A DNA stretch of 64,000 nucleotides from Simmondsia chinensis (lineage: Eukaryota; Streptophyta; Magnoliopsida; Caryophyllales; Simmondsiaceae). Each line of letters starts with the position of its first letter. Position 1 is the stretch's first letter. Shown one piece after another: positions 43,391 to 55,280 of this stretch. The translations under genes were made by a program, and so were the position numbers. The stretch spans positions 30,358,638 through 30,422,637 of the forward strand of contig JAGTTD010000010.1 in the NCBI GenBank assembly GCA_018398585.1, read 5' to 3'. Under the pieces are notes generated by a model. It was not told the origin of the DNA, did not search any database, and was given only the letters and a program-made list of their open reading frames with translations.

Positions 43391-43794
43391 AAGGACAATG
43401 GGTTATTTACGCTAAAGATTGATGTACTTTATCCATAATATCGATTTAGTCCTCATACTTTAATAGTATCTATTTAGTACCTGTATAATTTAAAATGTAT
43501 CAATTTGGTCCTTAGAGAAAATTTTATGTTAAGCTGTTAACGAAATATTTAATGGTTCAGTCACGAATTGGGTTAAATTGAGCAAATGGATGAAAATAAA
43601 ATAAATTGCTTGTATCTAATATAATTTCTCCATTCAAAATTATGACATTAACTTAACTTAAATTTGACCAAATGAATAAATTGATACATTTTGAGTTTCT
43701 TATGGATTAAATTGACCCAATTAAAATTTAAAGGACCAAATTGACATAATGGGCAAAGTACATGAACTTTTGGTATAAATAACGTAAGGATAAT
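43391..43794. mobile_element. Mutator-like MITE with 9-bp target duplication
   Basis: The flanks AAGGACAAT (43391-43399) and AAGGATAAT (43786-43794) match at 8 of 9 positions. Inside, the left arm (GGTTATTTACGCTAAAG..., to TTTAGTCCT at 43453) and the inverted right arm (CGTTATTTATACCAAAAG..., from 43785 back to AGGACCAAA at 43729) are about 53 bp long and roughly three-quarters identical. There is no ORF in the 386-bp body. Long inverted repeats and a 9-bp duplication are the marks of Mutator-type elements. It lies about 340 bp downstream of the ECA1-like gene. Confidence 0.65.
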
Positions 43795-43858
43795 TCATTA
43801 CACAAATGTTAAAGTAGGATAATTCATTGCAAGTCACTTTCTTTGAGTAATTTTTTCT

Positions 43859-44309
43859 TATTATAAAATTATAGAGATATAATACTTTATAGAAAAGGAA
43901 TAAAAAGAGAAACCCAACTATAATTGAAGAAAAATTGCAAGTTTTTTGTGTAAGAACTAAAAATTAAGAGAAATTAACTTTTTTCCTCAAATTTCAATCT
44001 CACTCAATTCTTTGCTGCAAATCTCACTTGCTCAATCTCATTTTTCTTGCTTTTTTCTCTCTGTGTCTCTCGCTGTGTATACATGCAGATTTATAAGTGT
44101 ACAAAAGGAGAGTGAGTCACCATGAGGGGTCATATTTTGGTGACAAATGTCCCTTATTTACATGTGATACATTGATATCCATTTATACATATGTATATGT
44201 ATAGATACGTCAATAGATATTTTATATAATTTTTAATTTTCTATGATATTTAATAATATCCAAATTCGAATATAAAATTATACCAGAAAAATATCAAATA
44301 TTTACAACA
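43859..44309 (-). repeat. 3' LTR of the right copia element (451 bp)
   Basis: The start is TATTATAAAATT (TG mutated to TA by comparison with TGTTATAAAACT at 50305) and the end is TTTACAACA. Read on the minus strand, CCAAAGGCAGAG at 44321-44310 is a purine-rich tract abutting the LTR. No convincing 5-bp duplication remains (TTTCT on the left, CTTCC after the other LTR). Confidence 0.8.
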
Positions 44310-44560
44310 CTCTGCCTTTGGATATTTTCCATTATAACAGGCCATGACACTCTTGAAAGTGTATAATGTCCAAGTTAGATATGCCTGCCCCATTAAAAAC
44401 CTTGCTAGAAAAAATTCAGCGGAAAAAATTATAGCGAAGGGAAAAAGAGTACAGCTCAAATTTAACTCCCCATCATATGAACATAATAGTAAGGGGCGTT
44501 TCTGTGTCAACGCGTACCAATCTTATGAACTAATTTCTCAAAAATTATTGTTGGCAATGC

Positions 44561-45060
44561 TTTGGTGAACAAATCTGTCAGGTTCTCACCTGAGGGAACT
44601 TGTTGAATATCCATTTCACCCATCTTCTGAAGCTCGTGTGTAAAGAACTTTGGTGAGATATATTTAATTTTGTCGCCTTTGATGTATCCACCTTTGATCT
44701 AAGTAATACATGCAGCATTATCTTCATACAATATCGTTGGACCCATGATCGTTGGAAGACCGCATTCCTCTTGAACATGTTGAATAAGGGATCTCAACCA
44801 TAAAAACTCTCTATTTGCTTCATGAAGTGCAAGTATTTCAGCATGATTTGAAGAAATTGTTGCTGTTGTTTGTTTGGTGGATTGCCAAGATATAGCAGTG
44901 TCACCATAAGTGAATAAATATCCTGTCTGCAAATGGCCTTTATGTGGATCAGACAAATATCTTGCATCTGCATATCCAACCAGTCTTGGACTTGGTTGTC
45001 TTGGATAGAATAATCCCATATCAAACGTACCACGGTGATATCTAAAGATACGTTTAATTC
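44561..45060 (-). pseudogene. copia RNase H
   Basis: The open piece 45019-44699 reads LVGYADARYLSDPHKGHLQT with the first Asp, TAISWQSTKQTTATISSNHA, then EILALHEANRE with the catalytic Glu, and TILYEDNAACIT with the next Asp. After a TAG near 44700, KGGYIKGDK, ISPKFF and GEMDIQQVPSGENLTDLFTK continue to 44561, which is the usual copia C-terminus. Confidence 0.88.
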
Positions 45061-45099
45061 CGTTCCAATGTCTCTAGGTAGGCATCGAGCTGTATCTTC

Positions 45100-45710
45100 C
45101 TAATAAGTTAGCCGAAAAGGTTATACCTAACCTTGTGTAGTTAGCAAGATACATCAATGCACCTATTGCACTTAGAATTGGCACTTCATGATGAAGAATT
45201 TCTTCATCATCCCCTCGAGGTGGAAAAGGTCCTTATTCACATCAAGTGATCGGATGACCGTTGGGGTGCTCAACAGATGTGCCTTATCCATGTAAAAAAA
45301 GTTTAAGCACTTTTTCTGTACAAGCAAATTGATGGACTAAAATTCAATCAGTTAAGTGCTCTATTTGTAGGCCAAGATAATATTTTGTCTTTTCGAGATC
45401 TTTCATTTCAAATTCTTTATTTGGATATGCAATAGGTTGTTTAATCGCTTCAGACATTCCTATGATGTTTAAATCATCAACATATACTCCAATGATAGCA
45501 AATCTAAAATTTGATTTCTTAACAAAGACACATGGGCTAATGGGATTGTTAGCATATCCTTCTTCCAGAAGGTATGTAGTAAGACGATTGTACCACATTC
45601 GCCCTGATTGTTTCAATCCATACAATGATCTTTGTAATTTGATTGAACACGGCTCTCAAGGTTTTGAATTATATGCTTCTAGCATTTGTAGCCCTTCAGG
45701 GACTTTCATA
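45100..45710 (-). pseudogene. copia RT, 3' part (downstream of the LINE insertion)
   Basis: From the insertion point the frame reads YMKVPEGLQMLE, then a stop, then LQRSLYGLKQSGRMWYNRLT and VYVDDLNIIG with intact catalytic aspartates (45500-45470). EMKDLEKTKYYLGLQIEHL follows (45625-45344). The remainder to 45100 has further stops. Confidence 0.88.
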
Positions 45711-46789
45711 TCAACAACAACAACAATAACAACAACAAAAACAACAAACCCAGTGCCTGCAATGGCTCCTGCAAAAGCAAGGTCTGGGGGAGGGTAGATG
45801 TACGCAGCCTTCCCCTTCAGGGGGCTACCTTGAAGAGAGGCTGTTTCTGAGGACCCCAAACCTGATAGAAAGGTCTGCCGCAGAGAGCAAGAAACCTGGC
45901 AATAGAAGAGCACAAAGCGATTAAGACAACAGACACAAAGCACACAAGACACAAAGCAAGCCACATTAAGCAAAAATCAAGCAGGAATCAAAGGATAGGA
46001 TAGGTAGGTAGGGAGGTACGCATGCAAGTAGTAGCTCATGGGAGCAAGTACCTAACCTAAGTGCGCTAGAAGGATAACACAGCCTAGCACTAATAAGCTA
46101 GACTACCCTACTCCAACTGGAGCATCTATAACCCCTATACTAACCCTCCATTGGGCCCTATCTAAGGCCATCTCCTGCCTAAGGTTTAAGTGGGTGAGTC
46201 TTGTCAGATCGTCTCCATCCATCTCTTCTTTGGCCTGCCTCTTCCTCTCCTGCCTAGTGTAGTAAGGGGTTGTTCGCACCTCCTTGCTGGAGCATTGTCC
46301 GGTCTCCTTCTAACATGTCCAAACCACCTCAAATGTTGCTCTCTCAATTTATCTTCAATGGAGACTACGCCCAATTTGCCTCTTATGACGTCGATTTTGA
46401 TCCTGTCCTTGCTTGTGTGTCCGCACATCTACCTAAGCATTCGCATCTCCGCCACCTTCATCTTCTGTGTGTGTTGTTATTTCGTCGCCCTGCACTTTGC
46501 CCCATACGTCATGGCTGGCCTCACAACCGTCTTATAGTATCTTCCCTTTAGCTTCATGGAAAACTTTCTATCACAAAATACCGAGGAGGCCATCCTCCAC
46601 TTATGCCATCCTGCTTTAATCTAGTTGTTGACATCCTCGTCAACTTCGCCGTTGTTCTGTACCATGGACCCCAAGTACCTAAAGCTCTCCTTCATCGATA
46701 TGGCATCAGATCCAATCTTGACATCTTCCTGGCTAGGCGTGGTGCAGGGATTGAATTTGAGTTGCATGTACTCTGTCTTGGCTCTGTTG
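45711..46789 (-). mobile_element. 5'-truncated RTE-type LINE with 12-bp target duplication
   Basis: GGGACTTTCATA occurs at 45699-45710 and 46790-46801. On the minus strand the body reads from TEYMQLKFNPCT (near 46775) through a YLGSMVQNNGEVDEDV-like stretch to MCGHTSKDRIKIDVIR, LRWFGHVRRRP and GRGRPKKRW (46428-46204). This is the C-terminal part of RTE-clade RT proteins. It ends after a non-coding tail in repeated TTG (CAACAA on the plus strand, 45711-45745). Stops in the frame (for example one codon before MCGHT) make it a dead copy. The 1079-bp length shows 5' truncation. Confidence 0.9.
46204..46789 (-). pseudogene. RTE LINE RT C-terminal fragment
   Basis: The C-terminal thumb and tail region of an RTE reverse transcriptase. 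Conserved pieces are TEYMQLKFNPC, the YLGS motif, MTYGAKCRATKK, then MRMLR-stop-MCGHTSKDRI and the LRWFGHV...RGRPKK end. Catalytic RT and endonuclease parts are missing because of 5' truncation. Family role: copies LINE RNA, and partner SINE RNA, at the target site. Confidence 0.88.
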
Positions 46790-46801
46790 GGGACTTTCAT
46801 A

Positions 46802-47330
46802 CATATATCATTATCAAGTGATCAATCAAGATAAGCCGTTACCACGTCCATAAGACGCATGTGGAGTCTTTCAAAGACTGCCAAACTTATTAAAAATTTG
46901 AATGTAATTGCGTCTATTACAGGTGAATATGTCTTTTCATAGTCAATTCCTGGCCTTTCTGAGAAACCTTGAGCTCTTTTCATTTCTTTTTTGCAAAAAA
47001 ACCCACTTGTAGCCCATGGTTTTGTATTTTCAGCCTTTTAAACTACAGGTCCAAAAACTGTACATTTCACAAGTGAGTTTAATTCCGCCTGTATTGCTTC
47101 TTTCTATTTTGGCAAGTCATTTCTTCTTTAACATTCTTGAAGAGATTTAGGTTCAAGATCTTCATCTTCTGTGGTCAAATTAGCGGCCACATTGTATGCA
47201 AACACTTGATCGAGAATCATTTCATTTCAATTCCACCATATGTCGGTAATAGCATAATCTATCGAGATTTCTTCATTCTCAGCATTTTCATCATTTTCAC
47301 ATTTTTCAGGTATTTGATACCCTCGAGGAG
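46802..47330 (-). pseudogene. copia RT, 5' part (upstream of the LINE insertion)
   Basis: The minus strand gives FSERPGIDYEKTYSPVIDAI (46965-46905), then HMRLMDVVTAYLD near 46860-46830, holding the first RT catalytic Asp, and a stop. It joins the other half at the duplicated codons YMKVP. Sequence from 47330 to 46970 is degenerate. Confidence 0.82.
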
Positions 47331-47628
47331 CCATTTCACCCTCCGATTCTTTTTCTTTAGTTTACATTTGTACCACTTTAGGGGTTTTCTCTTCAGGAGT
47401 TTTAATAAAGGAGCCAACTTATTTATGTTGCTCTCTTTTCTTTCTTAGATTCTTATCTTTAGAACCAACAGGTCTACCACACTTCTGGTGTGCAGTAAAC
47501 GTACTTGCCAATATCTTAGAAGACTGTTCATTCGGAATATCAATTCAGACATGTGACTTGATCACTCTTTTTGTATCAACCAATGCATCTGGTAATTGGT
47601 TCGTAATATTTTGTAAATGGATAATCTT

Positions 47629-48960
47629 CTAAACTTTCATTTCACATTGATTCATACGTGGATCAAAATGTGAAATAGATGATGCATTCCACACAATTCC
47701 ATGCTTTTCCAGCTTTAGTTTTTCTCCCCCTAATTCGGGGAACATTGTTCCGTCAAATTTATAATCTGCAAACTGTGCAGTAAAAATATCTTTAGCCAAT
47801 GGTTCAAGATATTTTAATTGATGGGGATTCAAACCCAATATAAATTCTTAGTCTCATTTATGGATATGGACCCATCTTTGTGCGTTGGGGTGGAGTAATT
47901 GGAACATATACTGCGTAACCAAAGATTCGTAGATGGGATATATTTGGTTCTTGACTCAAAACAAGTTGCAATGGGATTATATGTAGCTGTCCTAGTACGA
48001 ATAAGTGCTGCAGCATGCAATATACCATGTCCCCAAGCAGAACTAGGCAGCTTTATTTTCATGAGCAATAGTCTAGCAATTAGCTACAGACGTTTAATCA
48101 GAGATTCTGCAATACCATTTTGAGTATGATGGTGAGCCACAGGGTGCTCAAGTGTAATTCCAATTGACATACAATAGTCAGTAAAGGCTTGGGATGTAAA
48201 TTCTCCAGCATTATCAAGATGGATCTTTTGGATCGCGTAATCTGGAAACTGAGCCGTAGTCGGATTATTTGTGCAAAGAGTCTTGCAAATGCCACATTGC
48301 GAGTAGATAATAGGCAAACATGTGACCAATGTGCTGAGGCATCTATCAACACCATAAAATATCGAAATGATTTACATGATGGAATAATAGGCTCACATAT
48401 GTCTCCTTGTATTGTTTCTAGAAAGTTAGGAGATTAAATCCCAAGTTTAGTTGGAGATGACCTAGTAATCATTTTACCTTTAGCACAGGAAGCACATGAA
48501 ATCTCATCAGGTACAAGAATCTTCAGGTTTTTTAATGAATGCCCATGAGAAATTTCAATAATTTTTCTTATCATCGTTACACCTGGATGGCCTAAACGGT
48601 CATGCCACAGGGTGAACGTTTTGTGATCAATTAACTTTTGGTTAACCACTATATTTGATTCAATCGGGTTAATATGAGTATAATATAACCCAGAAGAAAG
48701 TGCTGTCAATTTTTTCACTATTTTCTTTCTTCCTGAGGTAAGCGATGTAATATAAAGATATTTTTTATCACCCTCATTTATTGTCTCAATGTGATAACCA
48801 TTGCGAAAAATATCTCGAAAACTGATCAAGTTTCTCTGTGATCTGCTGGAAAACAGAGCATTGCTTATGTTTAGTTTTGTTCCTTTGGAAAACATAACAT
48901 GTACTCTTCTGGAGCCTTCAACCAAATTTGAAATACCCGATATTGTATTCACATTAGCTT
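47629..48960 (-). pseudogene. copia gag-pre-integrase and integrase
   Basis: The open piece 48952-48434 holds the protease C-terminal part (MFSKGTKLNISNALF, YLYITS) and LWHDRLGHPGVTMIRKII with SCASCAKGK. The core at 48329-48084 has KIHLDNAGEFTSQAFTDYC (second Asp) and TQNGIAESLIKRL (catalytic Glu). Downstream are AWGHGILHAAALIR (48040) and NPHQLKYLEPL to 47629. Frames change between pieces. Confidence 0.87.
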
Positions 48961-49339
48961 CAGCTAATCGTAGCTGAGAAAAATATATTTTGCTTTAGCG
49001 AATAGTGTGTGTCATTGCATTGTCTGCTAGACATAAATCTCCTTCTTTGATCAAATTCATGTTTCTTTAAATAAAATACATATGTATTAGTGGGATTCTA
49101 TTTAAAATTCCAAAAGTGCAACGAATAAAGTATTTCAAAATGACTTGATTATAAAAAAGACATAACTGAAAAACATAAAAACTTTAGTCCAGTATAACAT
49201 TTCCATCGCCTATCAGATGATCAATTCTCCCACTGGCATCCTAAAAAAAATTAGAAACATTAAGATGCGTCACATCAAGTGGAGAATGATCTTTAGCGAA
49301 ATTTGTTTCTGGGAGATTTTCTTTTCCTTTTGATGATGC

Positions 49340-50225
49340 TTGATATAGCTTCGCTAGATGGTCAGGCATACTACTGGTACACGACCAGTGGCCTTTTGTG
49401 CCACGATGGTAATAATTTGTTTTAGCGTCTGTTGACGAATTTGGCTGATGGGTCTTCTCCCTTTTATTTTTCTCTTCATTATTGACCCCTTAAATTTTAG
49501 TCCATTTTAATTACCTCGTCCACGACCACGACCACGACCGCGTCTATGACTACGGCCACGTCCGCTACCACGACCACGGCCACGGCCACAGTTATGTGTA
49601 TTATTTTTATAGGATGTAGCATTCACTTCAGGGAATGACTTTGACCCAGTTGGCCGTGACTGATGATTTTTCATCAATAATTCATTATTTTGTTCAGCAA
49701 CAAGAAGGCATTGAATTAACTCTAAGTATTTTTTGAAATTTCGTTCTCTATATTGCTGCTGCAGGAGTATGTTTGAGACATGGAAAGTAGATAAAGTTTT
49801 CTATAACATATCCTCCTTGGCAATATTTTCACCGTATAATTGCAACTGGGAGCTAATAGTAAATACTGCAGAGTTATATTCACTGACAGTTTTAAAATCC
49901 TGCAACCGCTGGTGAATACATTCACAATGAGTTTTAGGGAGGATCACATATTTATGGTATTCAAACCTATCCTTTAAATTAAACCAAGTGACAAGTGGGT
50001 CCTTTACAGTAAGATACTCAACTTTCAATCCTTCGTGGATATGATGCCTAAGAATTATCATTGCTTTTACGCGATCCTGCAAAGACGCGTTATTACTCTT
50101 TTTAATTATATCTCCGAAATTCATAGCATCAAGGTGAATCTCGGCATCATGGGTCCAAGGCAAATAATTCTTGCCACTTATGTCAAGACAATAAACTCGA
50201 GCTTAGTTAGATTAGCTATTAGAAA
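49340..50225 (-). pseudogene. copia gag with RG-rich linker and damaged knuckle
   Basis: The frame 50163-49801 reads WTHDAEIHLDAMNFGDIIKK, HHIHEGLKVEYLTVKDPL and LQDFKTVSEYNSAVFTISSQ, a UBN2-type gag. The normal start (ATG before ANLTKLEF) is mutated near 50222 and a base is lost near 50180. At 49590-49510 a GRGRGRG-like run is encoded, typical of this lineage. The knuckle near 49400 reads YHRGTKGHWSCTS, lacking the Cys ligands. Confidence 0.87.
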
Positions 50226-50286
50226 TTAAAAAGTTTTAAAATTAAAAAAAAAAAATCTTGGCCTCAAGCTTACGATGTCTTGCTAG

Positions 50287-50304
50287 AGACTCGTGCTGAT
50301 AACG
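50287..50304 (-). other. Primer-binding site of the right copia element
   Basis: Plus-strand TCTTGCTAGAG...CTCGTGCTGATAACG abuts the LTR start at 50305. On the minus strand it reads CGTTATCAGCACGAG, the site commonly found next to this type of plant copia LTR. Confidence 0.6.
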
Positions 50305-50690
50305 TGTTATAAAACTATAGAGATGTAATACTGTATAGAAAGAGAATAAAAAGAGAACTCCAAATATAATTGAAGAAAAATTGCAAGTATTTTGTGTAAG
50401 AACTAGAAAATAAGAGAAATTAAAATTTTTCCTCAAATTTCAGTCTCACTCAATTCTTTACTACAAATCTCACTTGCTCAATCTCATTTTTCTTGCTTTT
50501 TCTCTCTAGGTCTCTTGCTATGTATACATGTAGATTTATAAGTGTCAAAAGAAGGGTGAGTCGCCATGAAGGGTCATATTTTGGTGACAAGTGTCCCTCA
50601 TTTACATGTGGTACATTAATACCCATATATGTGTATACATATATACATACATACATATATATATATATATATGTATATACGTAAATAAGT
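50305..50690 (-). repeat. 5' LTR of the right copia element, inner part
   Basis: Starts TGTTATAAAACTATAG and matches 43859-44230. It ends where the LINE begins; the last 15 bases, TATACGTAAATAAGT, are repeated at 56481-56495 on the other side of the LINE. Confidence 0.88.
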
Positions 50691-51169
50691 GCTCTAGAGC
50701 TTTGAAGGGAGAAAAAAGGGCGACAAGAGGCGGCGGCTAGGGCATCGCGTTTCTCGCGCGGTGGCCGGGGCTGAGGCCCGGCTGGGCGGCTCTTGACTCT
50801 CCGGATGCCACCCCTCCTGTTGGTGGCAGCTCCTTCTATCAGTGAACAACCTCGACGACCCCTCCCTGTCTTTGCCGCCCCTTTAGCAGCTGGTGCTGTG
50901 GCCGGAATCCGGCCAAACAAGTTTGGGTGATTTTGCGAAGTTGCGAACCACGCGACTTCTCTCTCTTCTCTTTCTTAATTTTTGGAGCAATTTCTCGTAA
51001 GTCTTCTTTGACCCTCACTTGATTGTTGTTGCTGAGTGTCAATGGCCGGTACCCCGACCGGTTTTGGCCGGTGAGGTGGTCGGTGGCGCGCGGTGATTTT
51101 GGGTGGTTTGGAACCTTTATTTTCTGGGGTTTCTTTACCTGTTTTCTTTACTGCTTTTTCTCACACACC

Positions 51170-52640
51170 ATGCCTGGGGTGCGTGATGCTGTGGCTGAGA
51201 GTTCGGGACTGGCGAGTGGTGGTGCGGGTACCGCCACTTGGGCTAACCGGCCCCGAACCACTGAGTTGAACACTTTGCAATATTTTGAACCTGTTCTTGT
51301 TGACAGCAAGCCTCTAGGGGTTGTCCCTGATGAGATCTTAGATTCCACCAATGATCTATGGGACCGTTGCTTGGTGGGTAGGCTCATTGGCACGGGATTG
51401 GCCTACTCTTGTGCTCAGGAGATTGCTAGTTTTCTCTGGGGAAATAAGGGCCTTGAATGTGTCCTATCTGATGGAGAAGTTTATTACTTTTAGTTTCGCA
51501 CTAGGGCGCAAGCCGAGAACGTGTTGTTAGGTGGTCCTTGGTTCTTCAAGGGTATTTGCATGTCCCTCCAGCTTTGGAAGGAGGGACTAACTATGCGTAT
51601 GGATAGCCAAACTGCTCCTGTTTGCGTTCGGATATTAGGTCTTCCTTTGTCTCTTTGGAAGCCCCCGGGGATTAGCTATGCTAGTAGTACCGTTGGTAGG
51701 CCTTTGTTCATGGACAAAGTCACGGCTAATGGTACTTGTTTGGGGTACATCCGGGTATGTGTTAAGGTGAGGGCCATGGCACCTATGCTACGGGAGACCC
51801 TCATTGAGGTGCGTGGTGCTCGGGTCCGCCTTGGTATCACGTGCAAAGGAATGCCAAAGCGCTGTCCGACTTGTATGGTGTTTGGGCATGATTGTTCACC
51901 TCCTGCTGCTCGGGAGGCTCTAAGTAATGCCGCCCCAGTGCTAGGGCATAGAAAAAAGAAAAAAATCTAAAAATAAAAAGGGGTTGGTACTTCGGGTGGC
52001 CTCACGGAGCCAGCACCGGTGCCGCGGTTAGTGGGGGCGGGGCTAGTAGCATGGCTATTGCCGCTAAACTAGTGGAGAAGTGGAGTCGTTGGTGGGGAGA
52101 GAGAGAGTGAGGGGGCAGCTGTGCCCCCTTCTCTAGCTGGTGGGCCGCCTGTTAGTGGCAGTCCTAACTAGCCCGCCGCCCACACCGGGCCCAGGCTTCC
52201 TGGGCCGAATCGCTGCCCGGGTGGAGGGGGGAGGACTCCACCTCCTCCCCTAGCTCAGCCCAATTTGGGGTTGGGTACTATTGGGCCCGTGTTGGGCCTT
52301 GCACCGGCCCACACCTGTCATTCTGTTACTGATTCATCCACTGATGGTGAGGAAGCTAGCTTGACGGAGGATCTAAGTCGGGCTCTTGTTCCTATGGAGA
52401 TTGAGGAGGCTCAGGATGCTCTTTTGGGGATTTATGAGCCTCTTTTCTTGTGTTGAGAGCCGGCCCGTGGAGACAGTTCCTAGTATCAAGTCTCTGAACC
52501 GATTCGCTCTTCTGGCCGAGCGGAGGTCTGGGGAGGCGTCCATGTCGGATGCTCCTCCCAACCCTGCTGCAGTTGTTCGTGTTACGCGCTCTACTGCTGC
52601 TCTCATTGCTTTGGGTGTTCAGGCTACTCAGGGCGCTTAG
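51170..52640 (+). pseudogene. LINE ORF1 (DUF4283, zinc knuckle), interrupted
   Basis: The likely start is the ATG at 51170 (MPGVRDAVAES); an upstream in-frame ATG at 51023 adds only a hydrophobic run from the leader. The DUF4283 nucleic-acid-binding domain includes LWDRCLVGRLIGTGLAYSCA and, after a TAG at 51491-51493, AENVLLGGPWFFKG and LRILGLPLSLWK-like sequence. The knuckle KRCPTCMVFGHDC (51863-51898) resembles the plant LINE type. A stop follows at 51970. The Pro-rich C-terminal part continues in other frames to SLNRFALLAERRS and ends at about 52640. ORF1 would coat LINE RNA. Confidence 0.88.
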
Positions 52641-52705
52641 GATGCTCAGGGTACTCATGGTGGCCGTAAAGGCCGTGGGGGTCCGCGATAGTTCTCCAGT
52701 CTCCC

Positions 52706-53500
52706 ATGATAGGATGTCGGAATGTGAGGGGGTTTAATAAACCCAATACTGTCAGTGCTATGCGTCATCGAATCTCTTCCGGTCGTTTGAGTCTAGTTGG
52801 CTTAATTGAGACCAAGACCAATCCTGTTGTTGTTGAGTCCGCTGTCACTCGTTGTACTGAGGGGTGGTAGTTTCGGATCAGTGGGGTGCGACCCCGTGGG
52901 TGTCGCATCACTATTTTTTGGGATCCTACTTTCGACCGTGTAGTGAGAGTACAGGGTGGAGATCAGTATATCACATGCCGAGTTTCTGATATCCGAGGTG
53001 ATGTGGACTTCACTGTTACATTTGTCTACGCCTTTAATGAGCCGGGTCCGCATCGAGAGCTATGGAGGTATATCCGAGGAGCTACTGTGGGTCTTCAGGG
53101 GGAGCCTTGGATACTCCTTGGGGACTTTAACGCTATCCTTAGTCCGAGTGACTGGAGAGGTGGTCGGACACTTGGCCTGGCCACATGGATGACTTGAGGG
53201 ACTGTGTTCATGATTCCGAGCTCACAGTTCTGCAGTTCTCTAGGCTACATTACACGTGGTCCAACGGGTTAGATGGGGATGCTCTCATTCTGAAGCGTCT
53301 CGACTGGTGCATGGTGAGCGAGGGCTGGCTTCGCACTTATTCTTCCTCATCTGCTGAGTTCCTTCCACGGGAGTTATGTTCAGACCATTGTCCCTTTGTA
53401 GTTAGAGGCCTTGGAGAGCGCCGCACATCGCGGCTCCCTTCAAATTCTTTAACTTTTGGGCTAACCATGAGGAGTTTCTACCTACTGTGAGGAGGGTTTG
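52706..53500 (+). pseudogene. LINE ORF2 endonuclease domain
   Basis: The ATG at 52706 begins MIGCRNVRGFNKPNT, the plant LINE start. LVGLIETKTNP has the metal-binding Glu, WILLGDFNAILSP the conserved Asp/Asn (53108-53146), RLDWCMVSEGWL follows, and SDHCPFV holds the terminal Asp-His (53380-53400). A TAG at 52869 and a frame change near 53195 interrupt it. The intact family enzyme nicks target DNA at AT-rich sites, which fits this insertion point. Confidence 0.9.
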
Positions 53501-55280
53501 GGAGACTAGTATTGAGGGCACGCCTATGTTTCAGCTCACTCAGAAGCTAAAGAGGCTGAAGGGTGAGCTAAAGGCCCTCAATGCTAGACATTATAGCCAC
53601 ATATCGGCTCAGGTTTTGGCAGCAAGGGATGCCTAGATGGAGGCTCAGTGGGCTTTAGATGATGGGCCCAAGAGTATGTTACTTCATGTGGAGGAGCGTC
53701 GTCAATCTCGGGAGTACTCGTGGTTGTGTAGGGATGAGGAGGCTTTCTATCATCAGAAGTCTGGCATCAAGTGGCTCCCTTTGGGAGATCATTTCCATAA
53801 GTCTGTCACGCATCAGCAGGCTAGGAGCTGGATCTCTTCTATCATTCGTGTTGATGGCAGGAGGATGTATGATGACAGTCAGGTTTCTAAGGCAGGAGTC
53901 TCCTACTTTCGAGGCTTATTGACAAAGCCAAGTGGGTTGCTTTGTGAGGATAATTCGGAGCTCTTTCAGACCCGTCTTTCTGAGTATGAGGCTCTATCTG
54001 TACCGGTTACTGATGTTGAGGTGAGAGATGCACTGTTCTCCACTGGTTATGATAGAGCGCCTGGCCCTAATGGCTATACCTCCCTCTTTTTTAAGAGGGC
54101 TTGGGACGTGGTGGGGCGTGATATTGTTTGGGATGTCCGGTCTTTCTTTCAGTCAGGGTGCATGCTTGGCGCTCTGAACTCCACTCGTATTAGCTTGATC
54201 CCGAAGGTGGAGAATCTCTCCACTTTCGTTGACTTTCGCCCGATCTCCTGTTTTAATGTGATCTATAAGTGCATCACTAAGATCATTGCAAATAGGCTGA
54301 AGGGGGTTCTTCCTTACCTCATTGATGACTCACAGTCTGCTTTTGCTCCTGGGCAGAGGATATATGATTGTATTATGTTGGCCCATGAGCTTCTACGCGA
54401 CTATCACCTTCGAACGCTTTCGCCTCGATGCGCTCTGAAGGTTGATCTTGGCAAGGCTTTTGACATGGTGCGCTAGGAGTTCATTCTTATTGCTATGCGC
54501 TGTATGGGTATACCTTAGGTCATGATTCGATGGGTGCGGGAGTATCTTTTCACAGCCAGATTTTCAGCCGCCATTAATGGCAAGCTTCATGGTTTTTTCG
54601 GCACGAGCAAGGGCATCAGGCAGGGGGATCCTCTCTCGCCCTACCTCTTTGTTATTGTCATGGAGGGCTTATGAGGTTTGCTTCACCGTGCATCTTCGGA
54701 TTCGAGGTTTCACTTTCATCGTCATTGCCAGAGTACCAGCCTTACTCACTTGTGCTTTGTTGATGAGCTTATGATTTTTAGTGAGGTTGAAGAGGGCAGT
54801 TTGTTAGTTCTTCGTGAGACTTTAGATCGTTTTGCTGCACTGTTAGGGTTGTCCTCGAATGCAGCAAAGAGCACCGCCTTCATTACTGGGGTTGACTCTG
54901 AGCTTCAGCAGACTCTCCTTGATATTTTGGGGTTCCAATTGGGTCAGTGCCCGGTCAGTTATTTAGGGGTGCTGCTCATCACGGCGAGGCTTTGGTTCAT
55001 CGATTGTAAGCCTCTTTTAGACCGCATTCTTGCTCGCATCTAGCTTTGGACATCTCGTGCTTTGTCTTATGACGGCTTGCAGCTTATCAGATCCGTCATG
55101 TTCTCTATTCAGGTCTTCTGGTCATCTATCTTCATTCTCCCAAAGCTGATGATCAAGAAGATTGAGTCGACTCTTGTAGCCTTTTTCTGAAAGGGCACTT
55201 CTCTGGGCCTAGGTGGGGCCAAGGTCTTTTAGAAGCATCTCTGTTATCCTCGCAAGGAGACGATCTCAAGGTTCGGCGTC
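53501..55280 (+). pseudogene. LINE ORF2 reverse transcriptase, active site altered
   Basis: The open part 53637-54476 includes RAPGPNGYTSLFFKRAW, ISLIPKV, FRPISCFNVIYKCITKIIAN and KVDLGKAFDMV with the first catalytic Asp. After stops come [14 protein letters not shown] (54615-54655) and FVDELMIFSE near 54757, where the family box F-A-D-D has become FVDE, so the second catalytic Asp is Glu. SYLGVLL and later pieces extend to about 55280 with more stops. Confidence 0.9.

Noticed and set aside
45656..45973. Minus-strand 105-aa frame with a Val-rich stretch
   Set aside because: The Val-rich part is the TTG tail of the RTE LINE read in frame; the rest is LINE 3' untranslated sequence running into copia.
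46190..46834. Several plus-strand frames over the RTE LINE
   Set aside because: They are antisense shadows of the RT C-terminal sequence on the minus strand.
50450..50920. Minus-strand 156-aa frame across the copia LTR and LINE leader
   Set aside because: It crosses the exact insertion junction at 50691, so it cannot be an evolved gene; it is chance openness in a GC-rich leader.
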